A DNA stretch of 64,000 nt from Melastoma dodecandrum (GCA_029817715.1 JARUPY010000473.1:3162001-3226000), one strand, 5' to 3'; shown: positions 11,301 through 23,404, counted from the stretch's first letter. Made by a program: numbers and translations. Notes: generated by a model not told the origin, from the sequence alone.

Positions 11301-11948
11301 AAGTAGCTTCTTATGATGAAAATTATTGCCTTAACTCTCCATAACTCATCCGGAACATCTCTGGAAAGGAGCTTACTCTCAACTGACTTTAGAGATATTT
11401 TCCCCTTCTTTATGTGCTCCTTTAGCTCATCCCTTACTGTCTCCATATGCCCGCTAAATGGGACACCCACTTTGGAAGTTGGTATCCCGAGTATGGCTTC
11501 CACATCAGAAGAGAGCAATGGTTGTTCGAGTCCATCGATGGTCATCACCATCTTAACCGGATCGAACATCCTTAAGCACAGCTTCACGACGGTGTGATTT
11601 ACGTGCTTACTCGAGAGATGAAGCAGGCCATCAAATTCGAGTTCAGCTAGGGCGGATCTCTTAGGTTCGTTGAAGGTCATCAGGACGGAAAATAATTTCT
11701 TCGGACTGCAGTGGGTATACAGGTAATCCTGTAACAATACAACGAACAAAAGCTCGATCCATAAATGTAAATTAGTAAAACCAACTTACACGTTTCATTG
11801 TACACCTTACCTGGGCAACACGCACCGCCTTCCCCTTTTTCTTTTTCGACGTATCAGGCGTATTAACATTGCCGCCAGTAACGTTGGTTTCGCCAGCTGC
11901 AATCTCTGCTCGTCCGATCTCTCCTCCTTCAATGTCTACTCGATCCAT
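8338..11948 (-). CDS. Ulp1-like C48 cysteine protease carried by the MULE
   Basis: Twelve exons: 11811-11948, 11126-11728, 10858-10995, 10692-10781, 9859-10608, 9632-9778, 9447-9556, 9266-9350, 9102-9222, 8912-9051, 8521-8795 and 8338-8440. All introns are GT..AG and the summed length is 2700 nt with one open frame of 899 residues. Exon 1 begins ATG (MDRVDIEGGE) and has a basic KKKKGK tract. Exon 2 holds the N-terminal domain typical of transposon Ulp1 proteins (FDGLLHLSS, then DVEAILGIPTSKVG). Exon 5 is an acidic linker. The C-terminal protease has the His in SHWVLQII (codon 8763-8765), the Asp in VIVMDTLHDS, the Gln in VPHQMDAGN and the Cys in NECGIYVTKLM, the last two split by an 80-nt intron. 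In C48 peptidases this His-Asp-Gln-Cys set hydrolyses SUMO or related conjugates, so I infer an active nuclear isopeptidase. The exon model is by hand; small boundary errors are possible, mainly at 9102-9222. Confidence 0.85.
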
Positions 11949-12510
11949 ATCTGCATATATAACAGAACTATTTCCCGCAAACCCAAAACCAAACTATCAT
12001 GTGAGATATAGCCAAAGCCAAACTACACGCTGCGATATAACCATTGTCCGAAATCAGTACCAACATGGACCAACTCACCACCGACCCAATTGACCCCCTA
12101 AAGCAAAAACGATTTACCACAACGGGGAAACACGGATCACAGTTTAGGGATCCCGGACGACGAAAAAATTTGAACCACACGAACCACAAGGGAGGGATAC
12201 TCAAGACGACGAACCAAAGGGGGCAAAACGGACAAGGGTTTCGGTTGTCGGACGGGGAAAGCCAAATGAACACGACGAACAACAAGGGGGGAACACGGAA
12301 TAGGATTTCGCGTGAAGGACGGCGAAAGGAAAAAGCAAGAAGAAGAAAGAGATGGGGGAAACGCGGATTAGGGTTTAATGGGTCGGAGACGGTGAAAGGA
12401 AAATGAAGACGAGGATGAAGAAAAGGGGCGTACCTGAAGGAGATTTGCAATTCCACAGGGCACGTTGCTCAGGGAAAACTCGGGGAGACGACGGAGGAAG
12501 GCAGCGATCG

Positions 12511-13303
12511 GAGGGAGTTGTGAGGAGGACGAAGGAGGACGTCGAGGACGAAGTTACCGAGTGGGGGTAAAATTACAAAAGGAAATTGGGAAACATTTTA
12601 GTAATTTTACTGCAGGGGTAAAATTGTAATTTCACACCGAAAGTTGGTTCGGTTTTAGGTTCGGAATGTACTGTACGGTTTAATAAATTACTAAAAAGTT
12701 TAGTAATTGATTAGTGCATTTTGTTCAAAAAGTAGTAAACGATTACGAAAAAAAATTAAAAATTTAGTAATTTACTAACGACTTTACTATGTTAAACAGT
12801 AATTTACTAATTTCGGTTACAAAATTAGTAAATCATTACTAAAATCTCCGGACGGTCTACCTGGAAAATTACTAGTATTACAAATTTTACTACAAAAAAT
12901 TAGTAACCGTTACTAATTTCTCACTGTTTGACCATTCGGAAAGTTACTAAACTAGGTTTAGTAAATCGGCGGAAAAAATTACTAAACTTTTTAGTAACCG
13001 ATTACTAAAGTTGAACAGTGAAATTTTAGTAACGATTACTAAAAAACACGGTCAAATCACCGTTTTTTTTAGTAATCGGTTACTAAAAAGTTTAGTAATT
13101 TTTTCCGTCGATTTACTAAACGTAATTTAGTAACTTTCCGAATGGTCAAATAGTGAAAAATTAGTAACCGATTACTAATGTTTTTTAGTAATTTACTAAT
13201 CATTTTACTAAAAAAAAGTCAATTTTTAGTAAAGATTACTAAAATTTTGGTTGAATTTAGTAAAGCACGCAACGGTACGTCACACGTACCGTTGGCCGCT
13301 TCC
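12511..13303 (-). repeat. Right terminal inverted repeat of the MULE
   Basis: Reverse complement of the left TIR, including its internal GTTACTAAAC/TTTAGTAAC tiles. The Ulp1-like transcript would have to start in or near it. Confidence 0.88.
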
Positions 13304-13312
13304 GCTTTAGCC
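13304..13312. repeat. Right 9-bp target-site duplication of the MULE
   Basis: GCTTTAGCC, the exact copy of 4626-4634. Confidence 0.9.
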
Positions 13313-13974
13313 CAATACACCAAAGACTGAATCGAATGAAAGTGGGCTGGTCAAAGTTCATGTTCCTTTGTTATGTACGGGGAATTGATAAAAGAAACAA
13401 AGCATCCCGTCTACTTGTGTTGTGGAGAGATGATGGGCTCGTGAAAATGCAGTCAAGATGATCTGCCCCTCCTCACCCATGATTGTCTATTCCTTCCAAA
13501 TTCCATCTGGTGTATGAATGTTTTGGGTCGCCTAAAATTCAACAAACGCTCGCTAGGCTAGAGGCCTTGTCTGGGTCGTGTACATTCCCCAAACCGAAAC
13601 CTACGACCCGGTCTTCCCCACCCGTTTCCAGAATCTGCAACGAACCATCCACTCGACGCGTTTTTCCACTTTGATCTTTACTTTTACTCGTCAAATCCCG
13701 TTTGTTTTTAATCCTCCTCCTCCTCCTCCTCCTTTAACCCATTTGTCTTGATCGTGTCATCTCATCCCATTACAACCTCACCACCTTGTCGTTGATCTCT
13801 CTCTCTATCTCTATTCTTCTTTCAGAACAAGGAGTTGTTGTTCTTCTTTTTGGGACGGCGATCCTGTTTCATTTGGGCTGATTCTCGACTGCCCAGTTCG
13901 TCTCGAATTGCCAGACTCGCTTTCGCACATCCAATTTTCGATCTTTTCCGTCGGTTCTGCGTGGGAAAGAAAGG
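13313..13974 (+). promoter_or_regulatory. Upstream region and 5' leader of the syntaxin gene, cut from its distal promoter by the MULE
   Basis: No coding frame is evident. It contains a CTC-repeat run (13712-13732) and CT-rich leader sequence (13796-13825), common in plant 5' leaders. All regulatory DNA further out is now 8.7 kb away, beyond the MULE. Confidence 0.5.
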
Positions 13975-15199
13975 ATGAACGACCTTTTCTCGGGATCCTT
14001 CTCGCGGTTCCGGAACGACCCCTCTGCATCGCCGCCGCCCGACCACTCCTCCATTGAGATGTCCTCGTCTGCAGGCGCCGGGTCGGTAAATCTCGACAAG
14101 TTCTTTGAGGACGTGGAGTCCATCAAGGAGGACCTCGCGGAGCTTGATGGACTAAGGAATAGCCTCCGGTCAAGCCACGAGAAGAGCAAGACGCTGCATG
14201 ACTCAAGGTCGGTGAAGGAGCTCAGGTCGAGGATGGACGGGGATGTGAGCTCGGCGCTGAAGAAGGCGAAGCTCATTAAAGTAAGGCTGGAGGCGCTGGA
14301 CAGGGCGAACGCGGCCAACAGGAGCCTGCCTGGTTGCGGTCCAGGGTCGTCCTCGGACAGGACAAGGACGTCGGTTGTGAATGGTCTGAGGAAGAAGCTG
14401 AAGGAGGCGATGGAGGAGTTTGGGGTGTTAAGAGAGAAGATCTCCAGGGAGTATCGGGAGACAGTCCAGCGGAGGTACTTCACGATTACTGGCGAGAACC
14501 CTGATGAGAAAACTCTCGATCTTCTGATCTCGACTGGTAAATATCTTTTGATTTGGATGATGGTTTGTTTGTTTACGTTGAGGATTGAATTTGATCTGAT
14601 GATCAACTTGTTCAGATTGAATGACTTCAGACTTTATATTGGATGAATCTGTCATGATGTTCTAGGATCGAAATGGCGATGAACTCTTCATGATGATCAT
14701 GTCATCGAATTAGCCCTTACTGTTCTTTTGTTGTCATCTGATACATTTCGTCAACTGCTATGCAGGCGAGAGCGAGACCTTCCTTCAGAAAGCAATCCAG
14801 GAGCAAGGGCGAGGGAGAGTGCTGGACACCATCTACGAAATTCAGGAAAGGCATGACGCGGTCAAGGACATGGAGAGGAACCTCAAGGAGCTCCACCAGG
14901 TGTTCCTGGACATGGCAGTACTGGTCCAGGCACAGGGCGAGCAGCTGGATGATATCGAAAGCCAGGTGGCGAGGGCAAATTCTTTCGTCCACAGAGGGAC
15001 GAAGCAGTTAGAGACCGCGAGAAAGCATCAGAAGAACACGAGGAAATGGACATGCTACGCTGTCATTCTTCTGCTGGTAATCATTTTGTTCGTTGTGCTT
15101 TTCACCGTCAAGCCGTGGCAAAATAATGGCAGCAGCAACAGCAGTCCGACTCCTGCTACGCCTGCTGCATCACCTCCGCCACCGCCTCCTGCAGCTTGA
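13975..15199 (+). CDS. SYP121-like: Plasma-membrane Qa-SNARE syntaxin, SYP121/SYP122 type
   Basis: Two exons, 13975-14536 and 14766-15199, splice in phase 1 (GT at 14537, AG at 14764-14765) to give 331 residues; the family is about 340. The N-terminus [13 protein letters not shown] and [17 protein letters not shown] are hallmarks of the SYP12 group. They are followed by the three-helix Habc domain, the SNARE motif (from [20 protein letters not shown], with the Gln in [10 protein letters not shown] at the zero layer) and one C-terminal membrane anchor ([18 protein letters not shown]). The short tail is Ser/Pro-rich with a PPPPPP run, longer than usual. SYP121 (PEN1) drives vesicle fusion at the plasma membrane in penetration resistance and stomatal ion-channel trafficking. 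SYP121 and SYP122 cannot be separated from this sequence alone. Confidence 0.95.
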
Positions 15200-15769
15200 T
15201 TCCCGTGCTACCTACTCGCAGCTATATATAGTTTTCCTTCATCAGTAGAGGTGTATTGGTACTAGGCGCGGATATGATTGATTGGTTGATTTATTTTGGT
15301 CGGGGCATCGTCTCTGTTCCCGCATATTCATGTTATACCTTGGGATATTATCATATTAGCAGTATTTTAGCAATTGAATTCGGGAATCAAGTTGGTAGCC
15401 ATCCCAAACGGCCATATGAGCTCAAGAATGTCGAGGAGACGATCAAACTCCAGGGACTCGTCGACAGGGATGGCCGACCCTGTCCCGACATACCTAGTAG
15501 AAATAGTCTCTTGGACTGAAATCCACTGGTGTATGCATTACGTGGACAGAACATGAACCGGGGTCAGGTGAGTGTGCCGGCACAAGCCTTCAATGGCAAC
15601 CGCCTCGGTGGCCTAAAACCAGGAATATTCAACGGCCGCTTCGTGCTGCTCTATATGGCTGGCGGACTGCAAGGGAGGCGACTCCCTTAGATTGTTGCCA
15701 GACTGCGGCCACCTAACCTGTTCCATCTGTTTGAGATAAGACCAGATCGAGTCGTTGGCATCGTGTTAG
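15200..15769. other. Intergenic DNA downstream of the syntaxin
   Basis: It contains the syntaxin 3' UTR. Nothing else can be supported here. Confidence 0.5.
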
Positions 15770-16120
15770 CCTAGTTTCTCCCACTGTGGTTGTCAAAGGT
15801 GTGTTCTCTCCAGAAGTGACCGCGGACAAGTCGGATCCAAACACGTCGGAAATCTCTGGCACTACGGGCAACTAGTGCCCGAAGGATTCGTTGAATGTGT
15901 GGTCGCCGTATGAAATGAAAGTAAGGAAAATGAGAAGACAACGAATGGGCAGCCTTAAGCATAAACACTTACGGATGCCATCGACGAAAGTGAGCAGGAA
16001 CGCAGGAGTAAGAAAGCTTGAACGCTGGAATACTTGAAAAGATAAAATATGACAATATATGTTCTTTTGTAGAGAGGTGTTGATGTGTATGTGTACAATG
16101 TCTAAGAACAACTATTTATA
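15770..16120 (-). mobile_element. Remnant of a Tat-like Gypsy LTR with primer-site sequence
   Basis: Plus-strand CTCCCACTGTGGTTGTCAA followed by TGTTCTCTCC matches the primer-site/LTR junction of the Gypsy element at 37931-37965 (CTCCCACTGTGGTCGCCA, then TGTTCTCGCC). Both read RGHFWREHTF versus RDPFWREHVF in one frame. A TATAAATAG box lies on the minus strand at 16112-16120. The other end of the LTR is not identifiable. Confidence 0.5.
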
Positions 16121-17162
16121 CTAAGCTAGACCTACGTATATACGGTAATGTAATATTGCACATATATTATGCTTCTTTTGCTGCCAGTCTCCATGGAATA
16201 TCTCCTTTCCATATGAGCAAACTTGACAACAATCTCCTTCCGATCCCGAGATCTTCTGGAGCCTTTCTTAACAGCTGACTGATCGACCGTGTCGCCCATT
16301 GGCCTTCGCCGTAGAGTTTTCTCGCTCACCCAGTCTGACTGTCGCTTGTCGCTTCGCCGACCTGTTGTCGCCCGTCGCCTGGTAATCCCGTCGCTTGCTG
16401 ATCCGTTCGCCCAGCAAGCCGCCTGGTATGTATCCGTGGTCACCTCCTTCCTGAACTTTTCTTCCTTGGGCCTATCTTCTGGACCGTCGATCCACGTATG
16501 GGGCTGAGATCCGTGGCCCAGAATTTCTGTTGCTAAACATGATAGTTGCATCTCACTGGACGTGTCCTGCGTTCGCGACTGCCTACTCGGGTCGAAGGAG
16601 TTTATCCACTTTGAACGCGTATATTCAAAAAATGTTAGTTCAGATTTGCCATTTACTTTTTCAGAGATTCCATAGGTTGGGGGGTGGGGGGGAGGGGGGG
16701 GATGGGCTCCACGGATAAAACGAGATGTCTTTTTAAATTGTTTATTCTTGTAATAACAACACGATGGTTTCGAGAACACCAACTTGACAAAAGAACTAGT
16801 AGAATACTAAACATGAGGGGGGGGGGGGGGGGTTGGCAAGCTAAATCCAGCAGCAGATATCATTGTATTCATAAAATCTCCATGACATTTACGGCATGAC
16901 ACCTTATTTACTCGGGAGTGTGAAAGAACCAAACAAATATTATTAGCAACGAAAGAAAGAATGGATGAAAATTGGATTCACATGAACCAAAGATTCTAAC
17001 ATGAAATCTTAAAGAAACCGTGTTAACCTAAGGACAAACCATAAAAAGAAGAAAACAGAAAAACAAGCCCCTACAGAGCACATCTTCCTCCTTCAACTGC
17101 ATCGAATCTAATAAATCAAGTTAGCTAGCCGTCAATAAGTTAGTCCTCCTGCTTCAAGTTCT
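16121..17162. other. Intergenic DNA with two poly-G tracts
   Basis: Interrupted G runs lie at 16679-16706 and an uninterrupted run of 16 G at 16817-16832. No gene is recognisable. The last part should hold the 3' UTR of the NT-C2 gene. Confidence 0.5.
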
Positions 17163-20100
17163 CTACCATGTCATCTCCACCTCCACCGTCGGTTCAGTTT
17201 CCATTTCAGTAGCCTCTGATGCTGGTTGAGATATTGTCATCTGGGTATAGTGGAATTCGATCTGTAGCCGGTGATGGAGGGGCACAGACGACACCCGTCC
17301 CCTCCTCACATCATCCTGCAGCTCTCTAATCGGAATCGCTGCCAAGAAGCTCTTGATGTACTCCTTGCACGACTCTTTTCCATGGCAGATTACTTCTTCT
17401 GCTTCTGCCTTGTCAGTAGCCTCGGATTGCTCAGTGACAGCGGATGCATCTTCGCCGGCTTTCTTTTCTTCCACTTTAGCCTTCTTTTGCTTTGCTCCAG
17501 CAAACACACCTCTCGAGCTGCCGCCTGATCTCTCTTTGTCGCCGGAAGACTCTGCCGGCATCGGCAACCTGCATATGACCGAGTCGCTGTCGAACTTCAA
17601 GATGTAAGCCTGTGTGCAACCTTCATAAAGCCTCTCGCCTAGCGTGTCGATTATGTAGTAGGATCCTTCCTTAACCAGTAGGATGAAGAAATGGTCATTC
17701 CAACTGATGATGTAAACAAGGGGCTCACTGTTTTCTGAACAATGTCCCCCAGCACAGCAGATCTCTTCCCAGATTTCATCAAACGACATAGCCCCAATGA
17801 GAAATCCAAAGTTCTCCTCGTTCATTCCCTCTGGATGGAAAAACCCGACGAAGGACTTCCCAGGAACGACAGAAATAGGTCGGACCTTGGCCCCGAGAAC
17901 TGTATCCAGATCAAAGTGCTTGTCTGGAAATCTCTGTCTATATGTTTCGATTTCGCACATATTCCTCCATTCTAACGAGCCATCTCTAATTAGGCCATCA
18001 AATTGGGATTTTATGGGCATCAGGGCAGGATTAGAATGGAACCACTTAGCTATTACCGCAACAAGAGCCGTGCATGCACTCTCGCCAGCAGCCCGTTCGC
18101 TTCGCTGATCGATGGAGGCAAAGAAGACATCAGTGTTAAGCTTCAAATGTCCATCACGACTGGTAATCTCCTTCTTCTCCCAATTTCCAACAGCGAAAGT
18201 ATCATCGCCGAATTCAGATTCCGAGGATCGAAAAGGGTCCTCATCAGTCTTATACCACTGGAAAACAAATTTGATTGGTCACAACACAAATTCCATCAAT
18301 GAGACCCTCCGCCTACATTAAAAAGCAAAAAACATATAAACTTCCTTACCCCGTATGACATGGAATCATCTGAGGCAAGCTGACGTCGGGCAAAATCAAT
18401 GTCGTCCCCACCTTCTTCCGCATTAGCCTTCTTAAGCAATGGTTCTCCCCTAGCATTTGGAGACCTAAAACCCAACTTCCTCTTCCTCCAAGGCAAAATA
18501 CTACGTAATGAACGGGAAGCCTGTGGCTCAAAAATCGGCTCAGAAAGATCTTCCATTCCAGAGGAGCCCACCTCTGATTTACAGTGACTGTAGTAAAGCC
18601 AGTCCTCGATTTCACCACTTATCCTCACGCTCGAGTAAAAGGAACCTCCGACGATTTTCGCATCCGCCAGTGTGTCATACTTGAAAGATATTCTCCCATT
18701 CGGATCTCCATTTGTGTCATCCGAACAGCCTTCCTCCGTGTCATCGAGGAAATCTGAATCGAATGTGAGATCACCGTCTTCACTCCTAGAAGAATATCTC
18801 CCATCGCTACCATCATCAACACGGGGTGTCTTTTTTGCTTTTCTTGCAGATACCAATTCAGTAAAGATCTTCACTCTTCTCAAACCAGCTTTGATAGCAG
18901 AAAGATCATCCTTTTCAGCTAAAGCCACTTCATCCAACTGCGATGGAGAAGAAACAGGTGCAACCAGCCTTGGAACCACCTCCATGACTTCCTGGTCAGT
19001 CCTCAATTCTACCAAACTAAGAAATATCTGTGAATCGACAAAGAACTCACGTCAAATCTCAGGAAATGTGGGCTTTTTTTCACGATGTTTGCATTTATAC
19101 TTGCGAAAGGGACAAACTATGCTAAAAAACACTCACTGAAATTGATAGCGGAGCATTTGCAGTATCAGTGGCAGGAATTAATGGAAGGGTTAATTCAAAT
19201 TCCTTCTCCTCAGGTACTGATGCGTATTCAGCAAGGTCCAATGTTGCTGTACCAATAGTCAAAGCTTTGTTCCTCTGTGCTTGGTTATTCACCTGTAAGA
19301 GGATGCAATATGAAATATGCTGTTACAAGATATATAATATAAAAAATGCAGATACAACTTTCATGCGGAATTTCTTTCACGAGTTTCCTGATTACACGTT
19401 CCGTATCATACCAGCCATTGTTTTTCCAAGTTCCTATTTATGTCCGAGTGCCAACCATATTACAGTGCAAGCCACCCGATTATCCAACTCGCAGAATAAG
19501 CATTGGCGAACATCGTGTATTATCATCTTCAGGCAAGATTCACAACAGCACAAGAAAGTCACGATCAGTGTGATGATATCCTTCCGCTAAAGACAAAGAT
19601 GGACCTATACACAATCACTTCTCTCTCTCTCTCTCTCTCTCTTTTTTTTGGTTTTCTTATTAGGTAAGGACCTATTGATCCAGAAAATGCAAGAAGCCCG
19701 TTGCCTGGTCAAGCAAAGAAGATAGAGAAGCAAAGCCATAACTGAGGATAGATAAGCCCAAACCCTGTAAAATCAAACCCACACATTCTTTTGCTTAGAT
19801 TCTAAGGGAAGCCTGCCATCCCATCATTTGATTAACATTAAGATGTGAAGTGATCACTATGTAAGCCTACATAAACAGAACTAGCAGGCGAAGTGATTGG
19901 TCAAAGGAAAGGAAAAATAACCAAAAGAAAGGAAGGAGGAGGAAAAGTCTTCTCCTTTTTCATACATGTTAAATAAATCCAATAGAAAGAAAGAAAATCA
20001 AGAGCTACAAGTCAAAGCCACAGAACTACCCTCACAATACACCATATAGTCGCGGGCAAATAAGAAAGCAGGCACAGTTATTAACTGGGGACTCAAAAGT

Positions 20101-20771
20101 CCCTCCATAAAGCACCCAAAATTTTTGTCAAGAAAGATCTCCGAAGACTGATTGATTTACTTAATTTGTAAGAGGGAAATAAGTCAAAGAGGATGAACAG
20201 TCAAAACCCCCCCAAGAGATCAAAAAAGGACAAAAATGAAATGGACAGACAAGCCAATCAGCCATGGATAGAAGAGCCAGCAATAGAGAAGGAATCCTAA
20301 ATCTGGTCAAATGGGTAATGTAATTTTCAGGAAAAAGGAAACAAAATCATGGTGGGAAGAACTCACATTGAAGGCGGTGAACCCAACTTCCCATGGCTGG
20401 AACTGAACGCCGACACGGCCGCCACTCTGACTCAGCTGCTGCCCATCCTTTCCCTTGACGGTCAAGTTGCAGACCATCCCGAACTCCTCGTCCCACTCCA
20501 CGACCCCGCCTACCCCGACCGCGGCCGCCCTCGTGAAGTTCCTCTTGACGCCGGCGACCCGCCGCAGAACCCCGACCCGCTGCCCGCTCCCCTTCCACAT
20601 CACCTCAGTGACGACCCTCCCGTCCTCCGCCTCCTCCGATTCGACCACCTCCTGGCCCTCCCCCTCCCCCAACCCAACACCCAAAAACAACCCCTCCATC
20701 CTCCGGAGCACCACCCTGGCCTCGTACTTCCTGGTGGGCCACTGACGCCACCGGATCATCCTCACCCCCAT
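17163..20771 (-). CDS. NT-C2 (EEIG1/EHBP1-type N-terminal C2) domain protein
   Basis: Four exons, 20367-20771, 19137-19292, 18350-19027 and 17163-18257, all in phase 0, give 777 residues. The start MGVRMIRWRQWP and the following KYEARVVLRRMEGL, VEWDEEFGMVCNLT and LTIGTATLDLAEYAS are the plant NT-C2 fold, a C2-like domain thought to bind membranes or lipids. An acidic, Ser-rich middle follows. The C-terminal half (VFFASIDQRSERAAGESA, then WNDHFFILLVKEGSYYIIDTLG) is the conserved plant-specific region of this family, as in At3g11760 and At5g04860. Its biochemical role is not known. Near the C-terminus is a Lys/Glu/Ala-rich low-complexity stretch. The first intron (19293-20366) is the only long one and contains a CT microsatellite. 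Confidence 0.9.
19619..19642. repeat. (CT)n microsatellite in the first intron of the NT-C2 gene
   Basis: A run of about 11 CT units followed by a T run. Confidence 0.85.
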
Positions 20772-20910
20772 CCGAATAGAAAAAAAAAATTAAAACAAAA
20801 CCCGGGGAATCGACCCAACCCCAACGTGAATCAAGTGGGGAAAAAAAAGATTGAATCTTTAAGAGGGAATACGCCGGCGAAGAGAAATTCGATCAGCGGG
20901 CGGTGTGCGC

Positions 20911-20918
<8 letters not shown>

Positions 20919-20943
<25 letters not shown>
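20919..20943. repeat. (GA)n microsatellite in the 5' leader of the NT-C2 gene
   Basis: About 12 GA units, 150 bp upstream of the start codon on the minus strand; GA/CT repeats are common in plant 5' leaders. Confidence 0.85.
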
Positions 20944-20947
<4 letters not shown>

Positions 20948-23404
20948 GGTTGTCGTTTTGGGAGAGTCAAAGGATGTGTCCGGGGGGAGAGCGCGTGCGA
21001 CGGAGACGGTAACGCCCTGTTCATATAACTAACTTTAAAAAAAAAAAAATCAAATGTGATTCTTTCTTTGATGATCTCTCCATACATTAACAACAGACAG
21101 AAACAAAGAGAAAATATATACCCGGATAGAAATCTCATCTCTTCTCTTAATTAATACTTAAAGAGAATAATAAAAAAAGGACAATATATTTTGATTGAAA
21201 TTACGGGAGTAGTGTGTGAGTGAGTGAGAGAGAGAATCCAAATTTACATGATCTTGGTGGAATTCATGGGCTGATTTTTCGGTCCTTTTTTTAAGGAAAG
21301 GATGAGATCATATAATCCCCGAATTTCAAAAACCATCTTTCGATTTTATCTAATTATCCGATCTCAAAATCCTACCCGACAACCGTATGAAGCGCGCGTG
21401 GGGTCACCTTCATATTGGAGTCGTGCATGGGTTTTTATAGTAGATTTGTTTTATATTTGACGAATGGGGGGAACACAATAAAACAATAAATGGATTGAAA
21501 CGCAGCTGCTATATAATGTAAATGTGATTATTCCTTCAGCCCCTTGCTAGAAGGTTTGTGAAGAGAGCACATCGTTTGGTTGTCGTTGTCTGTTTAACTA
21601 TTTCGAGTAAGTCATGTCATGTTTCCATCACAAGTGAAGGGGAGGAGGGGGACTAATCCTTTTTTTTTTATTACATTACGCCAATACCAGTTATTAGAGT
21701 CGGTCGGGTCTGTCTTGGCTTTTTTTTATTTATTTTTGTGGACTTGGACCGGCCCTTTGTTGCTGCCGTGACTTGGACTGGGCCCTCAAATTACAAAATC
21801 CACTATGAACAAACAAACAACGACCACCAAATCCTTTTATACGGGCCTGGGTCCAAGCCCAAATTAAGGCCCACCTCCCCACCTTATTTCGGTTGTTGGG
21901 CGGTAGTCGCTGGGATTTAGGAGGCCGTCAGTCAAGCCAATTTGTGTGATAGGAAGGTAACAACAGAGTCTCGTTTTGGGTCAGTTGTCTGGATTCATTC
22001 GGCTCAAGGCATTTGGTTAATTTGCATTTTTGGGGTGGACTGGAATGAGACAGGCATCCATTGGATGCCATCACTCCCCTGTTGACTATATCTCAGTCAC
22101 ACTTATTCCTTCTAATGTTAGAAATCTGAAAGAATGCAAATGTGGAGCTGTTTTTTAGTTAGTTTTAGTCACTCTGTTGGTTGATTCCAGTCGTTTCTTT
22201 CTTTAGTTTAGTTTTAGCTGCTTAGAATGTGCAGCGTATCGTAGGATGTCATCACGAGCGGTCTCGGACACCTCCTTCAACAAAAGCAGCTGCTGATTTC
22301 AAGTCGTTCTTATTCTCGTCGGTTTCTTCATCCGGAGAGAACCTTCAGATCACAGAGCAACTGCCAAAAAGGAGGTTGTAAAAATGTCTTGATTTTCCAT
22401 TCACATCAAAACAAGAAAACAATGATCAAACTCTCCTGTAAAAGGTAATGCTTCTTGACGTTATATGTTGACAACCGTTTTACAAAATCCTTTGTATTTG
22501 ATTTTTTTTTTATATTTACTTAAGACAGAAGATTTTAATCGAACGAAGAAATGAGTTTTATTTTACTACATCATGTCCACGAGTATCAAGCATGAATTAT
22601 ATTTCTTAAGAGAATTTCTAAATCAATGCGTATAATAAGCAATGGCATGGGCGGCATTACTTATAACTGCATGATGGGTCTATGGACAGATTTAGGCATG
22701 ACTCGATACAAATTAGGTCGAAAGTAAATAGTTGTTTTCGCCTGAAAGGAGGTATTCGTTTTGCCCGAGTTCAAGTCGTCAGTTTTACTGATCGCCCATC
22801 CGACGAAGAACGTGGAGGATATTTAGGAAGAAGACGTGTCACAGAGTCAAGGAGCGAGCTAGTTGAGATACGACGTGATGCGGAAGAAAAGGAGGCGATC
22901 TTTGCGACGATTGGAACACGACGGGGATGGATCGTTTTAGGATTCGGTACGATGATCTTCTCGATATTTAAGATTTATAGTATAAATAACATCTTTTCGG
23001 ATTAGATAACACCACAACAACAATATCACAGGCTCTTGCTGCATTCGACTTTGACATTCTTCACTGACATTTGTAAGTATTATCCATCGTGCCTTTTGTT
23101 GAATTTCGTTGACTTTTATCCGCCATGTTTCTCTAACAATGGCGAAAGGTAGTTTCTCCTTCGATCGAAACTTAGTTTGCATGCGCTTCTGTTAAGAGTA
23201 GAGGATAACACATTCTTTTATTGGAATTATCTATCGTATGTGTCTCTGATAAGAGCGAAGGGCAATCTCATTTTACCAACATACTATTTTTCCAGAGTTT
23301 TCAACAAATTCAGGTGACGACTACATTTATAAACCAAATTTTCAATCTGAGTCGAATATTTTAGGCAGGTGCACACGATTTCTTCTAAAATCGTCACATG
23401 GTTT
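20944..23404. other. Intergenic DNA
   Basis: AT-rich sequence with T runs at 21660-21668 and 21721-21727. The open frame at 22682-23005 has no recognisable domain and is probably chance. Confidence 0.5.

Larger units (their letters stand above)
4635..13303. mobile_element. Mutator-like element carrying a transposase and a Ulp1-like protease gene (KI-MULE/CUMULE type)
   Basis: The element is 8669 bp. The left end GGAAGCAGCTAACGGTACGT matches the reverse complement of the right end, GGAAGCGGCCAACGGTACGT, and both are flanked by the same 9-bp GCTTTAGCC. The left TIR runs to about 5412 and the right from about 12511. The transposase (5808-7631, +) and the Ulp1-like gene (8338-11948, -) are convergent, so each is likely read from promoter activity in or next to its own TIR. 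Arabidopsis Kaonashi and cucumber CUMULE elements are known MULEs that carry Ulp1-like genes, and this is the same type. An exact target duplication and very similar TIRs suggest a recent insertion. The right end lies 671 bp before the start codon of the syntaxin gene. Confidence 0.93.

Noticed and set aside
22682..23005. 107-residue plus-strand frame in the intergenic region
   Set aside because: No recognised domain, no splice context and no hydrophobic or conserved pattern; chance length for this base composition.
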